Shown in pieces: positions 1 to 7,683 of a stretch of DNA of 53,653 nt. Position 1 is the first letter of the stretch. Each line of letters starts with the position of its first letter. Origin of the DNA: Pseudomonadota bacterium (GTDB taxonomy: Bacteria; Pseudomonadota; Gammaproteobacteria; Pseudomonadales; Moraxellaceae). The stretch covers positions 1 through 53,653 of the forward strand of contig JAJZHK010000015.1 of the NCBI GenBank assembly GCA_021804565.1. The letters are read 5' to 3'. The notes beneath the pieces are model-generated. The model searched no databases and was not told the DNA's origin. It saw nothing but the letters and a program-made list of their open reading frames with translations. The position numbers and the translations under genes are program-made.

Positions 1-1
1 C

Positions 2-448
2 AGCCTGCTCACGCTGTTGCCGGTCGCTCAAGCCAACGATGTTACGCCAGCCACCGGCAGCAAAAGCATGAGTTTTGCGCAGCTGGCCGCCGACGCAGGC
101 GCTCATCCAGGCGTGAGCGCGACGCCGACGCAGAACAGCCCCAAGCCTGCACCGCCGGCCCCGACTGAAGCCGTCAGCACCAGCCTCGTGCCTGCGCCTG
201 CCACATTGACCCTGGCACAACGACAGGCACAAGATGAGCTCAACAATGCCAAACGCCTCGACAGCGTCAACCGTGATCTGCTCGCTGACAAACAAAGGCA
301 GGCGATCCAGATCGAGCAGCTGCAAACCCAGGTCGCCGCATTGCGCGCCGATCGCAGCAACGAAGGTATCCGTGAAGGTGCCCTGGCGGTCATCGCAGGC
401 TTTCTGATGGGCTGGTTTTTTGTTGGATCGCGGCGCAAGTCCTGGTGA
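2..448 (+). CDS. Membrane-anchored coiled-coil protein, 5' end outside window
   Basis: The reading frame is open to the left edge, so the true start lies upstream. The first visible residues (SLLTLLPVAQA) look like the end of a signal peptide cleaved after AQA. A Pro/Ala/Thr-rich stretch follows, then a Gln/Leu-rich coiled coil, then one transmembrane helix (GALAVIAGFLMGWFFVG) and a short basic tail (SRRKSW). The coiled coil, membrane helix and basic tail recall the end of YgiM/TIGR04211-type proteins, but the SH3 domain of that family is absent from the visible part. Its stop overlaps the GTG start of mnmC (GTGA), which suggests translational coupling. Function unknown. Confidence 0.6.
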   Translation, partial: SLLTLLPVAQANDVTPATGSKSMSFAQLAADAGAHPGVSATPTQNSPKPAPPAPTEAVSTSLVPAPATLTLAQRQAQDELNNAKRLDSVNRDLLADKQRQAIQIEQLQTQVAALRADRSNEGIREGALAVIAGFLMGWFFVGSRRKSW

Positions 449-2265
449 ATTCATCGGCCTTTTCAGCCGCCCGACTGAGTTGGCAGGAAGGCGGCCTGTA
501 TTCGCAGGACTACGCTGACGTCTACCACCAGCGCGATCATGCCCTGGCGGAGAGTGAGCATGTTTTTCTGGCCGGCAATGGCCTCCCCGATCGCTTCGCC
601 GAGCACGATGAATTCGTCATCGCCGAGCTGGGCTTTGGCACGGGTCGTAATTTCCTCAACACCTGGCGCCACTTTCACGGTCAGCACCTGACCTATGTCG
701 CCACCGAACTGCATCCTATCGATGCCCAGAGTCTCGCCCATATCCATGCATCGGGACCCCTGCACGAATACGCACAACGCCTGCTCAAACGCTGGCCCCT
801 GTGTCTGCCTGGCATACATGCCATCGAGCTGACGGCCCAGGTACGCCTTATCCTGCTCTGGGGTGACAGCCTGGACATGTTGCGACGACTCGATCTGGAA
901 GTGCACGCCTGGTACCTGGACGGCTTCGCTCCACGTAAAAACCCAGCCATGTGGTCTGCCGAAATCTGCCAGGAAATCGCTCGTCTCAGCGGCCCCCACA
1001 CCCGTCTTGGCAGCTATTCTGTGGCCGCCGAAGTGCGCCAGCGCCTGAGTGAGCACGGCTTCATCTGCACCCGCCGTCCAGGACTGGGTCACAAGCGTCA
1101 TTGCCTGCAGGCGTTTTATCAAGGACCTTGGCGTACGGTACGAGCACCCGCTTATATCGATCCACCACGATGGCCGCAACCTCATCGCGTGCTCATCTTG
1201 GGGGCAGGCCTGGCCGGCTGTGCCGTCGCCCATGCCCTGCGTCGCAGTCTCTATCGGGGCGACATCGTACTCATCGATGGTCGCGGGATCGCCCAGGGTG
1301 GCTCGGGCAATCGCGTCGGACGCGCCGTACTGCGTGCTCGTGACTGGCAGGGCCTCCCCGATGCATGGCGCGCCCACGCTTTCCTCTACGCCGAACGCGC
1401 CTGGCGGGAAAGCCCCTGGGATCTGCGGCAGGGATGGTGGGAAGCCGGTGAAGCACCGTCCTGGGCCTATGCAGAAAAACCTTTCAGTGCAGCCGGCAGA
1501 CCAGGTTTTTTTCGACATCTCTTCGGCGCTCAACTGTCACCGCTGCAGCTCTGTCAGCACTGGAGTCGCGATATCGAGCTAAAGATCATGCAGGTCAGCA
1601 GCATCACCGGGCTCGCTCAGGGCTGCTATCAACTGCAGGACGCCACCGGCTACAGCATCCAGGGCGATGCCCTCATCCTGGCCGGCGGCGCTTATCTTGA
1701 ACCACGATGGCAACCCGCGGGCCTGCAGAAAGTTGCCGGCCAGGTCGAATGCCTGCCCTGGTCAGGAGCACGCGATATGTGGGGCGGTAGCAGCTATGCC
1801 ATTGCCGATGGGGAGCATCTGCTCTACGGCGCCAGCTTCGATCGTCAAGACAGCAGGGAAGAACCTTGTGACCTGGACAGCCAGGCCAATGATGCGGCGC
1901 TGCAGCGCCTGCACATCACGGCGGGGCCACTGCATCTGCCAGCACAGCGTCAGCGACGTCGCAGCCTGCGTCTGATGAGCCCCGACCATCTGCCGCTGCT
2001 GGGTGCCTGCCCGGATCTGCCACAGGCAGAACAAGACTACGCCGATCTACGTCATGGCTGGCGCCGTCACCACCAGGCGCCCACCTATGCACCTCACTTC
2101 TACCTCAATCTGGCGCATGGTTCACACGGACTCAGCCAGGTCGAGCTGGCCGCCGACCATATCGTGGCTCAGCTTTTAGCGCAGACTTCGCCGCTCCAGC
2201 TCCCCCACCTCAGACAGATCCATCCCCTGCGTTTGCTCCTGCGCCAGCTGAAAAGAGGTCCATGA
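445..2265 (+). CDS. mnmC: MnmC, bifunctional tRNA wobble-uridine modification enzyme
   Basis: Converts cmnm5(s2)U34 of tRNA to mnm5(s2)U34 in two steps: the C-terminal FAD-dependent oxidase removes the carboxymethyl group and the N-terminal SAM-dependent methyltransferase adds the methyl. The methyltransferase half (about residues 1-235) shows ELGFGTGRNFLNTW and WYLDGFAPRKNPAMW. The oxidase half begins with a dinucleotide-binding motif (GAGLAGCAVAHAL, about residue 250), followed by GSGNRVGR and a C-terminal AHGSHGL block. At 606 residues it is slightly shorter than the E. coli protein (about 670) but has both halves. The GTG start overlaps the preceding stop. The gene converges on the minus-strand coiled-coil gene, 40 bases away. 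Confidence 0.95.
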   Translation: MNSSAFSAARLSWQEGGLYSQDYADVYHQRDHALAESEHVFLAGNGLPDRFAEHDEFVIAELGFGTGRNFLNTWRHFHGQHLTYVATELHPIDAQSLAHIHASGPLHEYAQRLLKRWPLCLPGIHAIELTAQVRLILLWGDSLDMLRRLDLEVHAWYLDGFAPRKNPAMWSAEICQEIARLSGPHTRLGSYSVAAEVRQRLSEHGFICTRRPGLGHKRHCLQAFYQGPWRTVRAPAYIDPPRWPQPHRVLILGAGLAGCAVAHALRRSLYRGDIVLIDGRGIAQGGSGNRVGRAVLRARDWQGLPDAWRAHAFLYAERAWRESPWDLRQGWWEAGEAPSWAYAEKPFSAAGRPGFFRHLFGAQLSPLQLCQHWSRDIELKIMQVSSITGLAQGCYQLQDATGYSIQGDALILAGGAYLEPRWQPAGLQKVAGQVECLPWSGARDMWGGSSYAIADGEHLLYGASFDRQDSREEPCDLDSQANDAALQRLHITAGPLHLPAQRQRRRSLRLMSPDHLPLLGACPDLPQAEQDYADLRHGWRRHHQAPTYAPHFYLNLAHGSHGLSQVELAADHIVAQLLAQTSPLQLPHLRQIHPLRLLLRQLKRGP

Positions 2266-2305
2266 CAAGCCCGGCTGATCGGACGATGCGGCCGACGGCG
2301 ATATT

Positions 2306-4156
2306 TCAAGCCCTGCGCTGCCACCAGCGTTTTGCCACCTCGACCTGCCTGGGTGCAACGGGTAAGGGCACCGACGCTGCTGCAGGTTCCGGGCGACGAG
2401 CCAGATCGATCTTGATCTCCAGCACCTGATGACGCAACTGATCGATCAAGGGCCGCCAGCTCTCGTCTTGCGGAGCCAGCTCCTGCTGCATATTCATTTC
2501 CTGGATTTCCATCTCGATGTGCTGCAGGCGCGCCTGCCAGTCCTGTTTTTCTCGCTGCAGCAGGGTCTGGTCTTGCCGTGCCTGCTGCAACAACCACTGA
2601 TGCTCTTGGCGCCCCAGCTTGAACTCACGCAACTCCAGCTCAAATTCCTTGAGCTTATGCATGGCCTTGTGTGTCAGCTGCTGCCAGTGCTGGACCTGGG
2701 TCACATGGGCTTGCAGGCTCTCCTGCTGCTGCAGGTTCAAGGCCTGTGCCTGCTGGTACTGAAGCTGCCCATCGCGCAGTTGCTCTTGCAGTTCTTGGGT
2801 ATGCAGGGCATAAGCCGCCGCAGACGCCTCCAGTTGGGCTTGCAGTTGCATATGACGGCTATGCGCCTGGGCAAGATCCGACTCACGCTCAGCCTGGGCT
2901 TCAATGCGTTCGAGCAGCCCGCTTTCACGCTCAGCCTGGGTTGCAGCCAGTCGACACAAACGATCCAGCTCCTCACGACTGCTACGACAGCTGTGATCAG
3001 CCTCCTGCAATCGCGATTCCTGCTCTTGCAGGCGCTCCTGATAGGCCAGCTGGACCTGCTGTTGCTGCGCCAGGATCAGGCTGGCTTGCTGCTGGGCCTG
3101 CTCCATATCCTGTAAACGCATCCACAGACTTTGCACCTGTGACAACAGTCCCTGGGTCTGAGCCTGCTGCTGCTGCGCGCTGATCAGGGTCGACGCTGCC
3201 TGTTGCTGAAGCTGCTCCTGCTGCTCCAGACAAGGCTGCAGGCGTGACTCCAGGTCAGCCAGACGCTGCTGCCGCTCGCTCAGCTCAGAAGCTTGTGCGG
3301 CGATCTGCACGTGGATCTTCTGCTGTTCATGCCAGGACTGCTCATGCTGCTCCTGAAGCTGCGTGCTGCGCTGAAGATGAGCGACTGTTTCCGTACGCAA
3401 GACCTGCACCAGCTGCTCACAATGCTGCAGCGCCGCTTCATAATCCTGCCATCTTGCCTCAACGTCCTGCGCCAGCTGCACCTGCTGCCCGGCACGCCGG
3501 TCCTGCTCATCGAGGCGCTCCTGCAGTCGCCCGCTCAGGCTCTGCAACGCCAGGGACCAACGCCCTTGCTGATCGAGAGCCTGCTCTGTTTTTTGCCACA
3601 GCGCCTGCAGGCGCTGATTCTGATCCTGATCCTGGCGCTGCACACCCTCAAGTGTCCGCAGTTGTGCTTCCAGGGCCTCGGTACGCTGCAGCCACTGTTG
3701 CTCACGCACTTCCTGCGCAGCCAGCACCTGCTGCAGAGCCTGCCACATCTGCTGCTGGGCCTCGCCTTGCACCACCAGCTGCCTTTTCAGCTCATGCTGC
3801 TGTTGCGCCTGCTGCTCGCCAAACTGCTGGCGCCAAGCCTGCTCTTCGCGCTGCTGCTCTTGCAACTGCCGCCCCAAGCGGGCAGTTTCTGTACGCCCCT
3901 GCTCATCACCCCGCAAAAGCGTGGCCAGTTGGGTACGGGCGTCATCGTCGAGAGCACGCAAGTCTGCCGCCAAACGAAAAATATCACGCTGCATACGGGC
4001 AACGATGCTGGCGTTTTTTTCCTCATAAGCGTGAAGCTGCTTTTGCACAGCCAGGCCGGCCTCATGCCAGCCGATCTTGTAAGCCGGGTGCTGGAGGAGT
4101 TCGGACCTCGCCTGGCGTGACTTTGCAGCGGTATCAAGGGGCGGTATGGCTGTCAT
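2306..4156 (-). CDS. Large Gln-rich coiled-coil protein of unknown function
   Basis: A 616-residue protein that is almost wholly predicted coiled coil from about residue 85 to 580, built of Gln, Glu, Leu, Arg and Ala, with no signal peptide or membrane segment seen. The first 85 residues (HPAYKIGWHEAGLAVQKQL and onward) and the last 40 are less repetitive, and the end is basic (KRWWQRRA). I prefer the ATG at 4156 over an upstream TTG at 4195 because a GTGAGAG stretch lies just before it. CAG codon richness creates long antisense open frames that are not genes. I do not recognise a family; a scaffold, polar-localisation or chromosome-associated role is possible but unproven. The AT-rich gap with DnaA-like boxes lies just upstream. 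Confidence 0.8.
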   Translation of the reverse strand: MTAIPPLDTAAKSRQARSELLQHPAYKIGWHEAGLAVQKQLHAYEEKNASIVARMQRDIFRLAADLRALDDDARTQLATLLRGDEQGRTETARLGRQLQEQQREEQAWRQQFGEQQAQQQHELKRQLVVQGEAQQQMWQALQQVLAAQEVREQQWLQRTEALEAQLRTLEGVQRQDQDQNQRLQALWQKTEQALDQQGRWSLALQSLSGRLQERLDEQDRRAGQQVQLAQDVEARWQDYEAALQHCEQLVQVLRTETVAHLQRSTQLQEQHEQSWHEQQKIHVQIAAQASELSERQQRLADLESRLQPCLEQQEQLQQQAASTLISAQQQQAQTQGLLSQVQSLWMRLQDMEQAQQQASLILAQQQQVQLAYQERLQEQESRLQEADHSCRSSREELDRLCRLAATQAERESGLLERIEAQAERESDLAQAHSRHMQLQAQLEASAAAYALHTQELQEQLRDGQLQYQQAQALNLQQQESLQAHVTQVQHWQQLTHKAMHKLKEFELELREFKLGRQEHQWLLQQARQDQTLLQREKQDWQARLQHIEMEIQEMNMQQELAPQDESWRPLIDQLRHQVLEIKIDLARRPEPAAASVPLPVAPRQVEVAKRWWQRRA

Positions 4157-4799
4157 TTGTTTGACTCTCACGGGTCTATGGTGCAGTCCTGACAAAGTAA
4201 AGCAAAGAGCATGCCAGCCAGCGCCAAGGGCGTCATATTTATGGCGTCATGAGCGAGATCCGCCAAAATAGCCGGATCAGACCTTGACAAGTCACGCAGC
4301 ATCGTGAAAGTCAGCTTAACAGCATGATCTTGGGCCTTAAAGCTCATGTGCTTTCTAGCTTATTCACTGTCCACAAATTCTGTGGATAAGTCTGTGTAGA
4401 AATCTGCAGCAAGTGACGCAAAGGCGCATACAGCCTTATGCGACAGACACTTGACCATTTTTTGAACAAATTAATTTTTCATAAAAATCAACAAGTTATA
4501 AAAGGCAAGCGTTATTGATGTAGGAATAAACAGATTTTTGACCTTGAACTCCTGCCATAGGCTGCAGGCGCAAGTTTGGTGCATAACTTTGTTCGACAAA
4601 ATCTGACGATTCTATGACAGCACGTCGCTCAGCCGACTTTGGCATCAACTTTTCATCAAGGCGACATCTCAATGAAATTTAAGATTTATTTTATGCTTTG
4701 CCGGGTTCGGGGTCAGAAAGAGGAAGAAATCCTGCATGTCGCTCGTGCATCGACAGAGCCTTCTTGTCTTTGCCACGGCTCTCACCTAAGCTTAGGACC
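4157..4799. other. 643-base AT-rich intergenic gap between divergent genes
   Basis: The longest gene-free stretch of the window, clearly richer in A+T than its surroundings, between the coiled-coil gene (minus) and the transglycosylase gene (plus). It must hold both promoters. The middle has a cluster of DnaA-box-like nonamers and an IHF consensus match (separate entry). Three GATC sites lie at about 4256-4328. Open frames starting near 4698 are only non-ATG extensions of the next gene. I see no tRNA or clear small-RNA gene. Confidence 0.6.
4360..4586. promoter_or_regulatory. DnaA-box cluster with IHF-like site and AT-rich tract
   Basis: At 4381-4389 the minus strand reads a perfect TTATCCACA. 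Neighbouring near matches to TTWTNCACA are TTATTCACT at 4360-4368 (plus), TTCTACACA at 4393-4401 (minus), a weaker CTGTCCACA at 4367-4375 (plus) and TTATGCACC at 4578-4586 (minus). A very AT-rich run covers about 4456-4505, and inside it 4486-4498 matches the IHF consensus WATCAANNNNTTR exactly. DnaA boxes, IHF site and AT-rich tract are the parts of a gammaproteobacterial oriC, but dnaA, dnaN, mnmG and rpmH are not nearby. A DnaA-titrating locus or DnaA-controlled promoter is as likely. Confidence 0.4.
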
Positions 4800-5504
4800 A
4801 TGTACCCAAAATTGACACGGACAGGACCTGAACCTCTGGGAGGTTTGCACAGCGCTCTGCGTTGGGGCTTGGGCATGGCTGCCCTCGCCTTGCTCAGCCT
4901 GTCGGCCTCAGCTGGGCATGTTTATACCTTTAAAGATGCCGATGGCAACATCCTGCTGACCAATATGATCAATCCGGATGGTCGCCCGCAAGGCATGGCC
5001 TTCAAACGCTACAAAGTCCTCAGCAAGGTGGTCTGGTACCCGGATAGCAATGTACACAGCTACCATAACTGGGGGCACGATGAGGCCGCCATACCGGGGG
5101 CTTTTCATCACAATGTCCACGCTTACGATCAGCTGGTGGCGGCACAGGCCGCTGAGAATGGACTCGACAAGGGGCTGGTGCTGGCGGTGATCCACACCGA
5201 GTCAGGCTTCAACCCTTACGCCATCTCGCCACCTGGCGCCCGCGGATTGATGCAGCTGATGCCTTCGACAGCGCGACGCTACCATGTCCTCGATGCTTTT
5301 GACCCGGCCCAGAACATACGTGCCGGCACGCACTACCTGCATGACCTCTTGCAACGCTTCAAGAGCCTCGAGCTGGCTCTGGCCGCCTACAATGCCGGCG
5401 AGAAAAATGTCGAAAAATACGGCGGCATTCCCCCTTTCAGTGAAACCCAGGATTATGTGCAGAGAGTGCTCAGCCGCTACCACCATCTCTACGGCGGCGT
5501 CTGA
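4800..5504 (+). CDS. Secreted lytic transglycosylase with N-terminal DUF4124-like segment
   Basis: A periplasmic murein-cleaving enzyme of the soluble lytic transglycosylase (SLT, goose-lysozyme-like) family. With the ATG at 4800 the protein has 234 residues: a signal peptide (hydrophobic core GMAALALLSLSASA), a DUF4124-like strand (HVYTFKDADGNILLTN), then the SLT domain. The catalytic Glu is in HTESGFNP, followed by GARGLMQLMP, the AGTHYLHDLL helix and ALAAYNAGEKNV, all standard for this family. AGGA lies close upstream of the ATG, although the spacing is short. Non-ATG starts upstream would put 34 residues before the signal peptide and are less likely. The stop abuts that of the convergent gene (TGATCA). 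Confidence 0.9.
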   Translation: MYPKLTRTGPEPLGGLHSALRWGLGMAALALLSLSASAGHVYTFKDADGNILLTNMINPDGRPQGMAFKRYKVLSKVVWYPDSNVHSYHNWGHDEAAIPGAFHHNVHAYDQLVAAQAAENGLDKGLVLAVIHTESGFNPYAISPPGARGLMQLMPSTARRYHVLDAFDPAQNIRAGTHYLHDLLQRFKSLELALAAYNAGEKNVEKYGGIPPFSETQDYVQRVLSRYHHLYGGV

Positions 5505-5750
5505 TCAGCTCATAAAGAAGCTGAGCACGGCGACCACGGTCAGCAGCAACACCGCTATCAGCGCATAGAGCAGCCAGGGCCACTCGGCCACCGGCCGTCG
5601 CGTTTGAGCTGTGGCCGTCGACCCAGCCTCCGTCATGGCTTCCTGCAAAAGACGCTTTTGCGCTTCAAGGTAGGCGGAGGTCTCGAGCTGGCCGGCTTCA
5701 TGCTGCAGACCCAAGGCCAGAAGCTGGCGATTGATGCGCTCATAGCTCAT
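5505..5750 (-). CDS. Small tail-anchored membrane protein
   Basis: An 81-residue protein: an amphipathic N-terminal half (MSYERINRQLLALGLQHEAG), a short Thr/Ala linker and one C-terminal membrane helix (WPWLLYALIAVLLLTVVAVL) ending with SFFMS. The start codon overlaps the stop of the PP2C phosphatase gene (ATGA), so the two are probably translated together and may work together at the membrane. The longer open frame read through from inside the phosphatase gene is not used. No family recognised. Confidence 0.7.
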   Translation of the reverse strand: MSYERINRQLLALGLQHEAGQLETSAYLEAQKRLLQEAMTEAGSTATAQTRRPVAEWPWLLYALIAVLLLTVVAVLSFFMS

Positions 5751-6499
5751 AAGGCAGCCGCCTCTTGACTGACAAAGATGAAACTGAAGTTGTCGGGGGC
5801 ACCTAAGGCCAAGCAGCGCGACTTGATGTGAGCAAGAGCCAGCTCGGGCATCAAGGCCATGATCTGCTCCAGCTCGGTATCCGCCAGCAAAGCATGCACC
5901 CCGTCCGTGCACAGCAGGAAGCGGTCGCCCTCCTGACAATCGATCAGCTGCACATCGAGCGTCAGACGGTCTTCTGCACCGACCGCACGCAAGATGCGGC
6001 TGCGCAATTCCGCGGGGATCTGCAAAGGAGACTGACCACGATCCAGGGCCTGCTGATACATGGAATGGTCGCGCGTGAGCTGCTGCAACACCCCCTGGCG
6101 CCAGCGATACAGGCGCGAGTCACCTGCCCATAGAACAGCCGCCCACGGCATGCGCAAGATCAGAGCGACAGCTGTGGTGGCCAGGGTGCGTCCTTTGAGC
6201 TCTTCCTCCGCATAAAGACGTAACTGGCTGTTGAGTGCAAGCCAAGCCTCTTCCAATTCGAAAAGCTGATCCTGCAGTCCTTCATAGACATGCACCTGGG
6301 CACTGATCTCGACCAGGGCCCGACTGGCACGGTCACCGGCTGAACCGCCACCGACACCATCGGCCACGACCCAAAGACCCGCCTCCTGTCGAGTCAAGAC
6401 AGCGTCTTCATTGACCTGGCGACAAAGACCGGTGTCACTCAATCCACGTCCATACCAGGGGTGCACCTGGGCCTGCTCAAGGAGCCTTACATTGGACAC
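5747..6499 (-). CDS. PP2C-type serine/threonine protein phosphatase
   Basis: A cytoplasmic metal-dependent phosphatase of about 250 residues. Motifs in order: CRQVNEDAV, VADGVGGGSAGDRAS, WAGDSRLYRWR with LTRDHS, DRFLLCTDGV and the final PDNFSFIFV; the Asp residues that bind the two metal ions are present. The start is GTG, with a good GAGGA ribosome site 7-8 bases upstream, just after the lptG stop. The order is lptG, this gene, then the small membrane protein, all tightly packed. No matching kinase is seen in the window. An FHA-domain cyclase lies about 6 kb away on the other strand, but a link is only a guess. Type VI secretion genes, which often carry such phosphatases, are absent. Confidence 0.9.
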   Translation of the reverse strand: MSNVRLLEQAQVHPWYGRGLSDTGLCRQVNEDAVLTRQEAGLWVVADGVGGGSAGDRASRALVEISAQVHVYEGLQDQLFELEEAWLALNSQLRLYAEEELKGRTLATTAVALILRMPWAAVLWAGDSRLYRWRQGVLQQLTRDHSMYQQALDRGQSPLQIPAELRSRILRAVGAEDRLTLDVQLIDCQEGDRFLLCTDGVHALLADTELEQIMALMPELALAHIKSRCLALGAPDNFSFIFVSQEAAAL

Positions 6500-6508
6500 T
6501 TGTTTTCC

Positions 6509-7561
6509 TCATAGACGCAGCAGGGTGGCTGTCCCTAAAACCCCCGCCAGAAGAGCGGGTATCGCAGCCCCCCAAAAGGGGCTGAACTGGTAAATCAGAC
6601 TGGCAAAACCAAAAAAATCCTGGCCATAACGGAAACCCAGCCCGATGAAGACACCGGCCACCAGGCGCAAGCCCATGGTCACCGAGCGCAAAGGCCCAAA
6701 AATGATCGATGCCGCCAGCATCACCATGACCAGGGTGGCCCAAGGCTGTACCATTTTTTTCCAGAACTCAAGCTGGTAAGGCGCGGCATTGAGCCCCTCT
6801 TGCTGGAGGAAGTGCGCGTAGGCATCGAGACTGCTCAAGGACAAAAACTGTGGATCGGTCGAGGCCATGTCGAGAAAACCCGGCAGCAGGGGCGTCACCC
6901 AAGGGCGTGTCGCTATCGAGCTGACCTGCACCTGGCCGTCGATGGCGATATCGCTTTGCTGCAGATTGAACAGATGCCAGCCATCCTGCTGGTAGTCGGC
7001 ATCCTGAGCGTAGGAACGCTGCACCAGACGCCCTTGCGCATCGTAAGCATAAAAATCAAGAAAATTGAGCTTGCCCTGCCCCTGCACCAAACCCACATGG
7101 ACAAAAACCGGGCCCTCTCGGTGCCAATAACCCATACCGGCATCGCCCCCACCCTGGATCATCGCCTTGCGCACCTGGGCGATTCTTTCGGTATGCGGGA
7201 TCACGTACTGCGCCAGGATCAGACACACCGCCGCAAAAAGAATGGCGGGCCACAGTGTATAGGAGACGATGCGCAGAGGCGAGACGCCCGCAGCGCGCAT
7301 CACGGTCAGCTCGGAATTATTGGCCAAAACGCCCAAACCAACCAGCACACCGATGAGACACGCCACCGGGATCAGTTCATAGATCGAGCTTGGTGCATGC
7401 AAGCACACTTGGATCAGGGCATCGCGCATATGATAGGTCGCCGACAGGGCATCGAGCTCCCCGAGCCACGCCAACACCGTCTCCAATCCCAGCAGAGCCA
7501 GCAAAACGCCCAGCATGGATTGCAGAACCACTTTCATGACATAGCGCGACAGCATACTCAA
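6509..7561 (-). CDS. lptG: LptG, lipopolysaccharide export permease subunit
   Basis: Inner-membrane subunit of the LptB2FG ABC transporter that extracts LPS and passes it to the LptC/LptA bridge. Shows the LptG pattern: two N-terminal membrane helices, a SELTVMRAAG segment (coupling region), the periplasmic beta-jellyroll, then the signature FGPLRSVTMGLRLVAG near the last helices. I place the start at TTG 7561 because AGAGGA lies 9 bases upstream; the ATG at 7555 has poorer spacing and loses only two residues. In most gammaproteobacteria lptF lies between the divergent pepA and lptG; here lptG directly faces pepA and no lptF is found. The PP2C gene follows after 9 bases. Confidence 0.92.
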   Translation of the reverse strand: MSMLSRYVMKVVLQSMLGVLLALLGLETVLAWLGELDALSATYHMRDALIQVCLHAPSSIYELIPVACLIGVLVGLGVLANNSELTVMRAAGVSPLRIVSYTLWPAILFAAVCLILAQYVIPHTERIAQVRKAMIQGGGDAGMGYWHREGPVFVHVGLVQGQGKLNFLDFYAYDAQGRLVQRSYAQDADYQQDGWHLFNLQQSDIAIDGQVQVSSIATRPWVTPLLPGFLDMASTDPQFLSLSSLDAYAHFLQQEGLNAAPYQLEFWKKMVQPWATLVMVMLAASIIFGPLRSVTMGLRLVAGVFIGLGFRYGQDFFGFASLIYQFSPFWGAAIPALLAGVLGTATLLRL

Positions 7562-7683
7562 GCGAATACTTCCTCTTATCCCGTAACAAGGGCATACATG
7601 CAGCCATGAGCTGTGGTACAAATCCACGATTGGGAATAGAGTCATTATCCCGCAAAAAAATGTTCTTGTCTTGTGAGGAAGCC

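Noticed and set aside
463-1533. Minus-strand open frame of 356 codons inside mnmC
   Set aside because: Antisense to a fully recognised MnmC, with no family motifs.
2429-4164. Long plus-strand open frames (228, 306 and 275 codons) opposite the coiled-coil gene
   Set aside because: They arise from CAG/CTG-rich codons of the real gene; they are low-complexity, overlap each other and lack ribosome sites.
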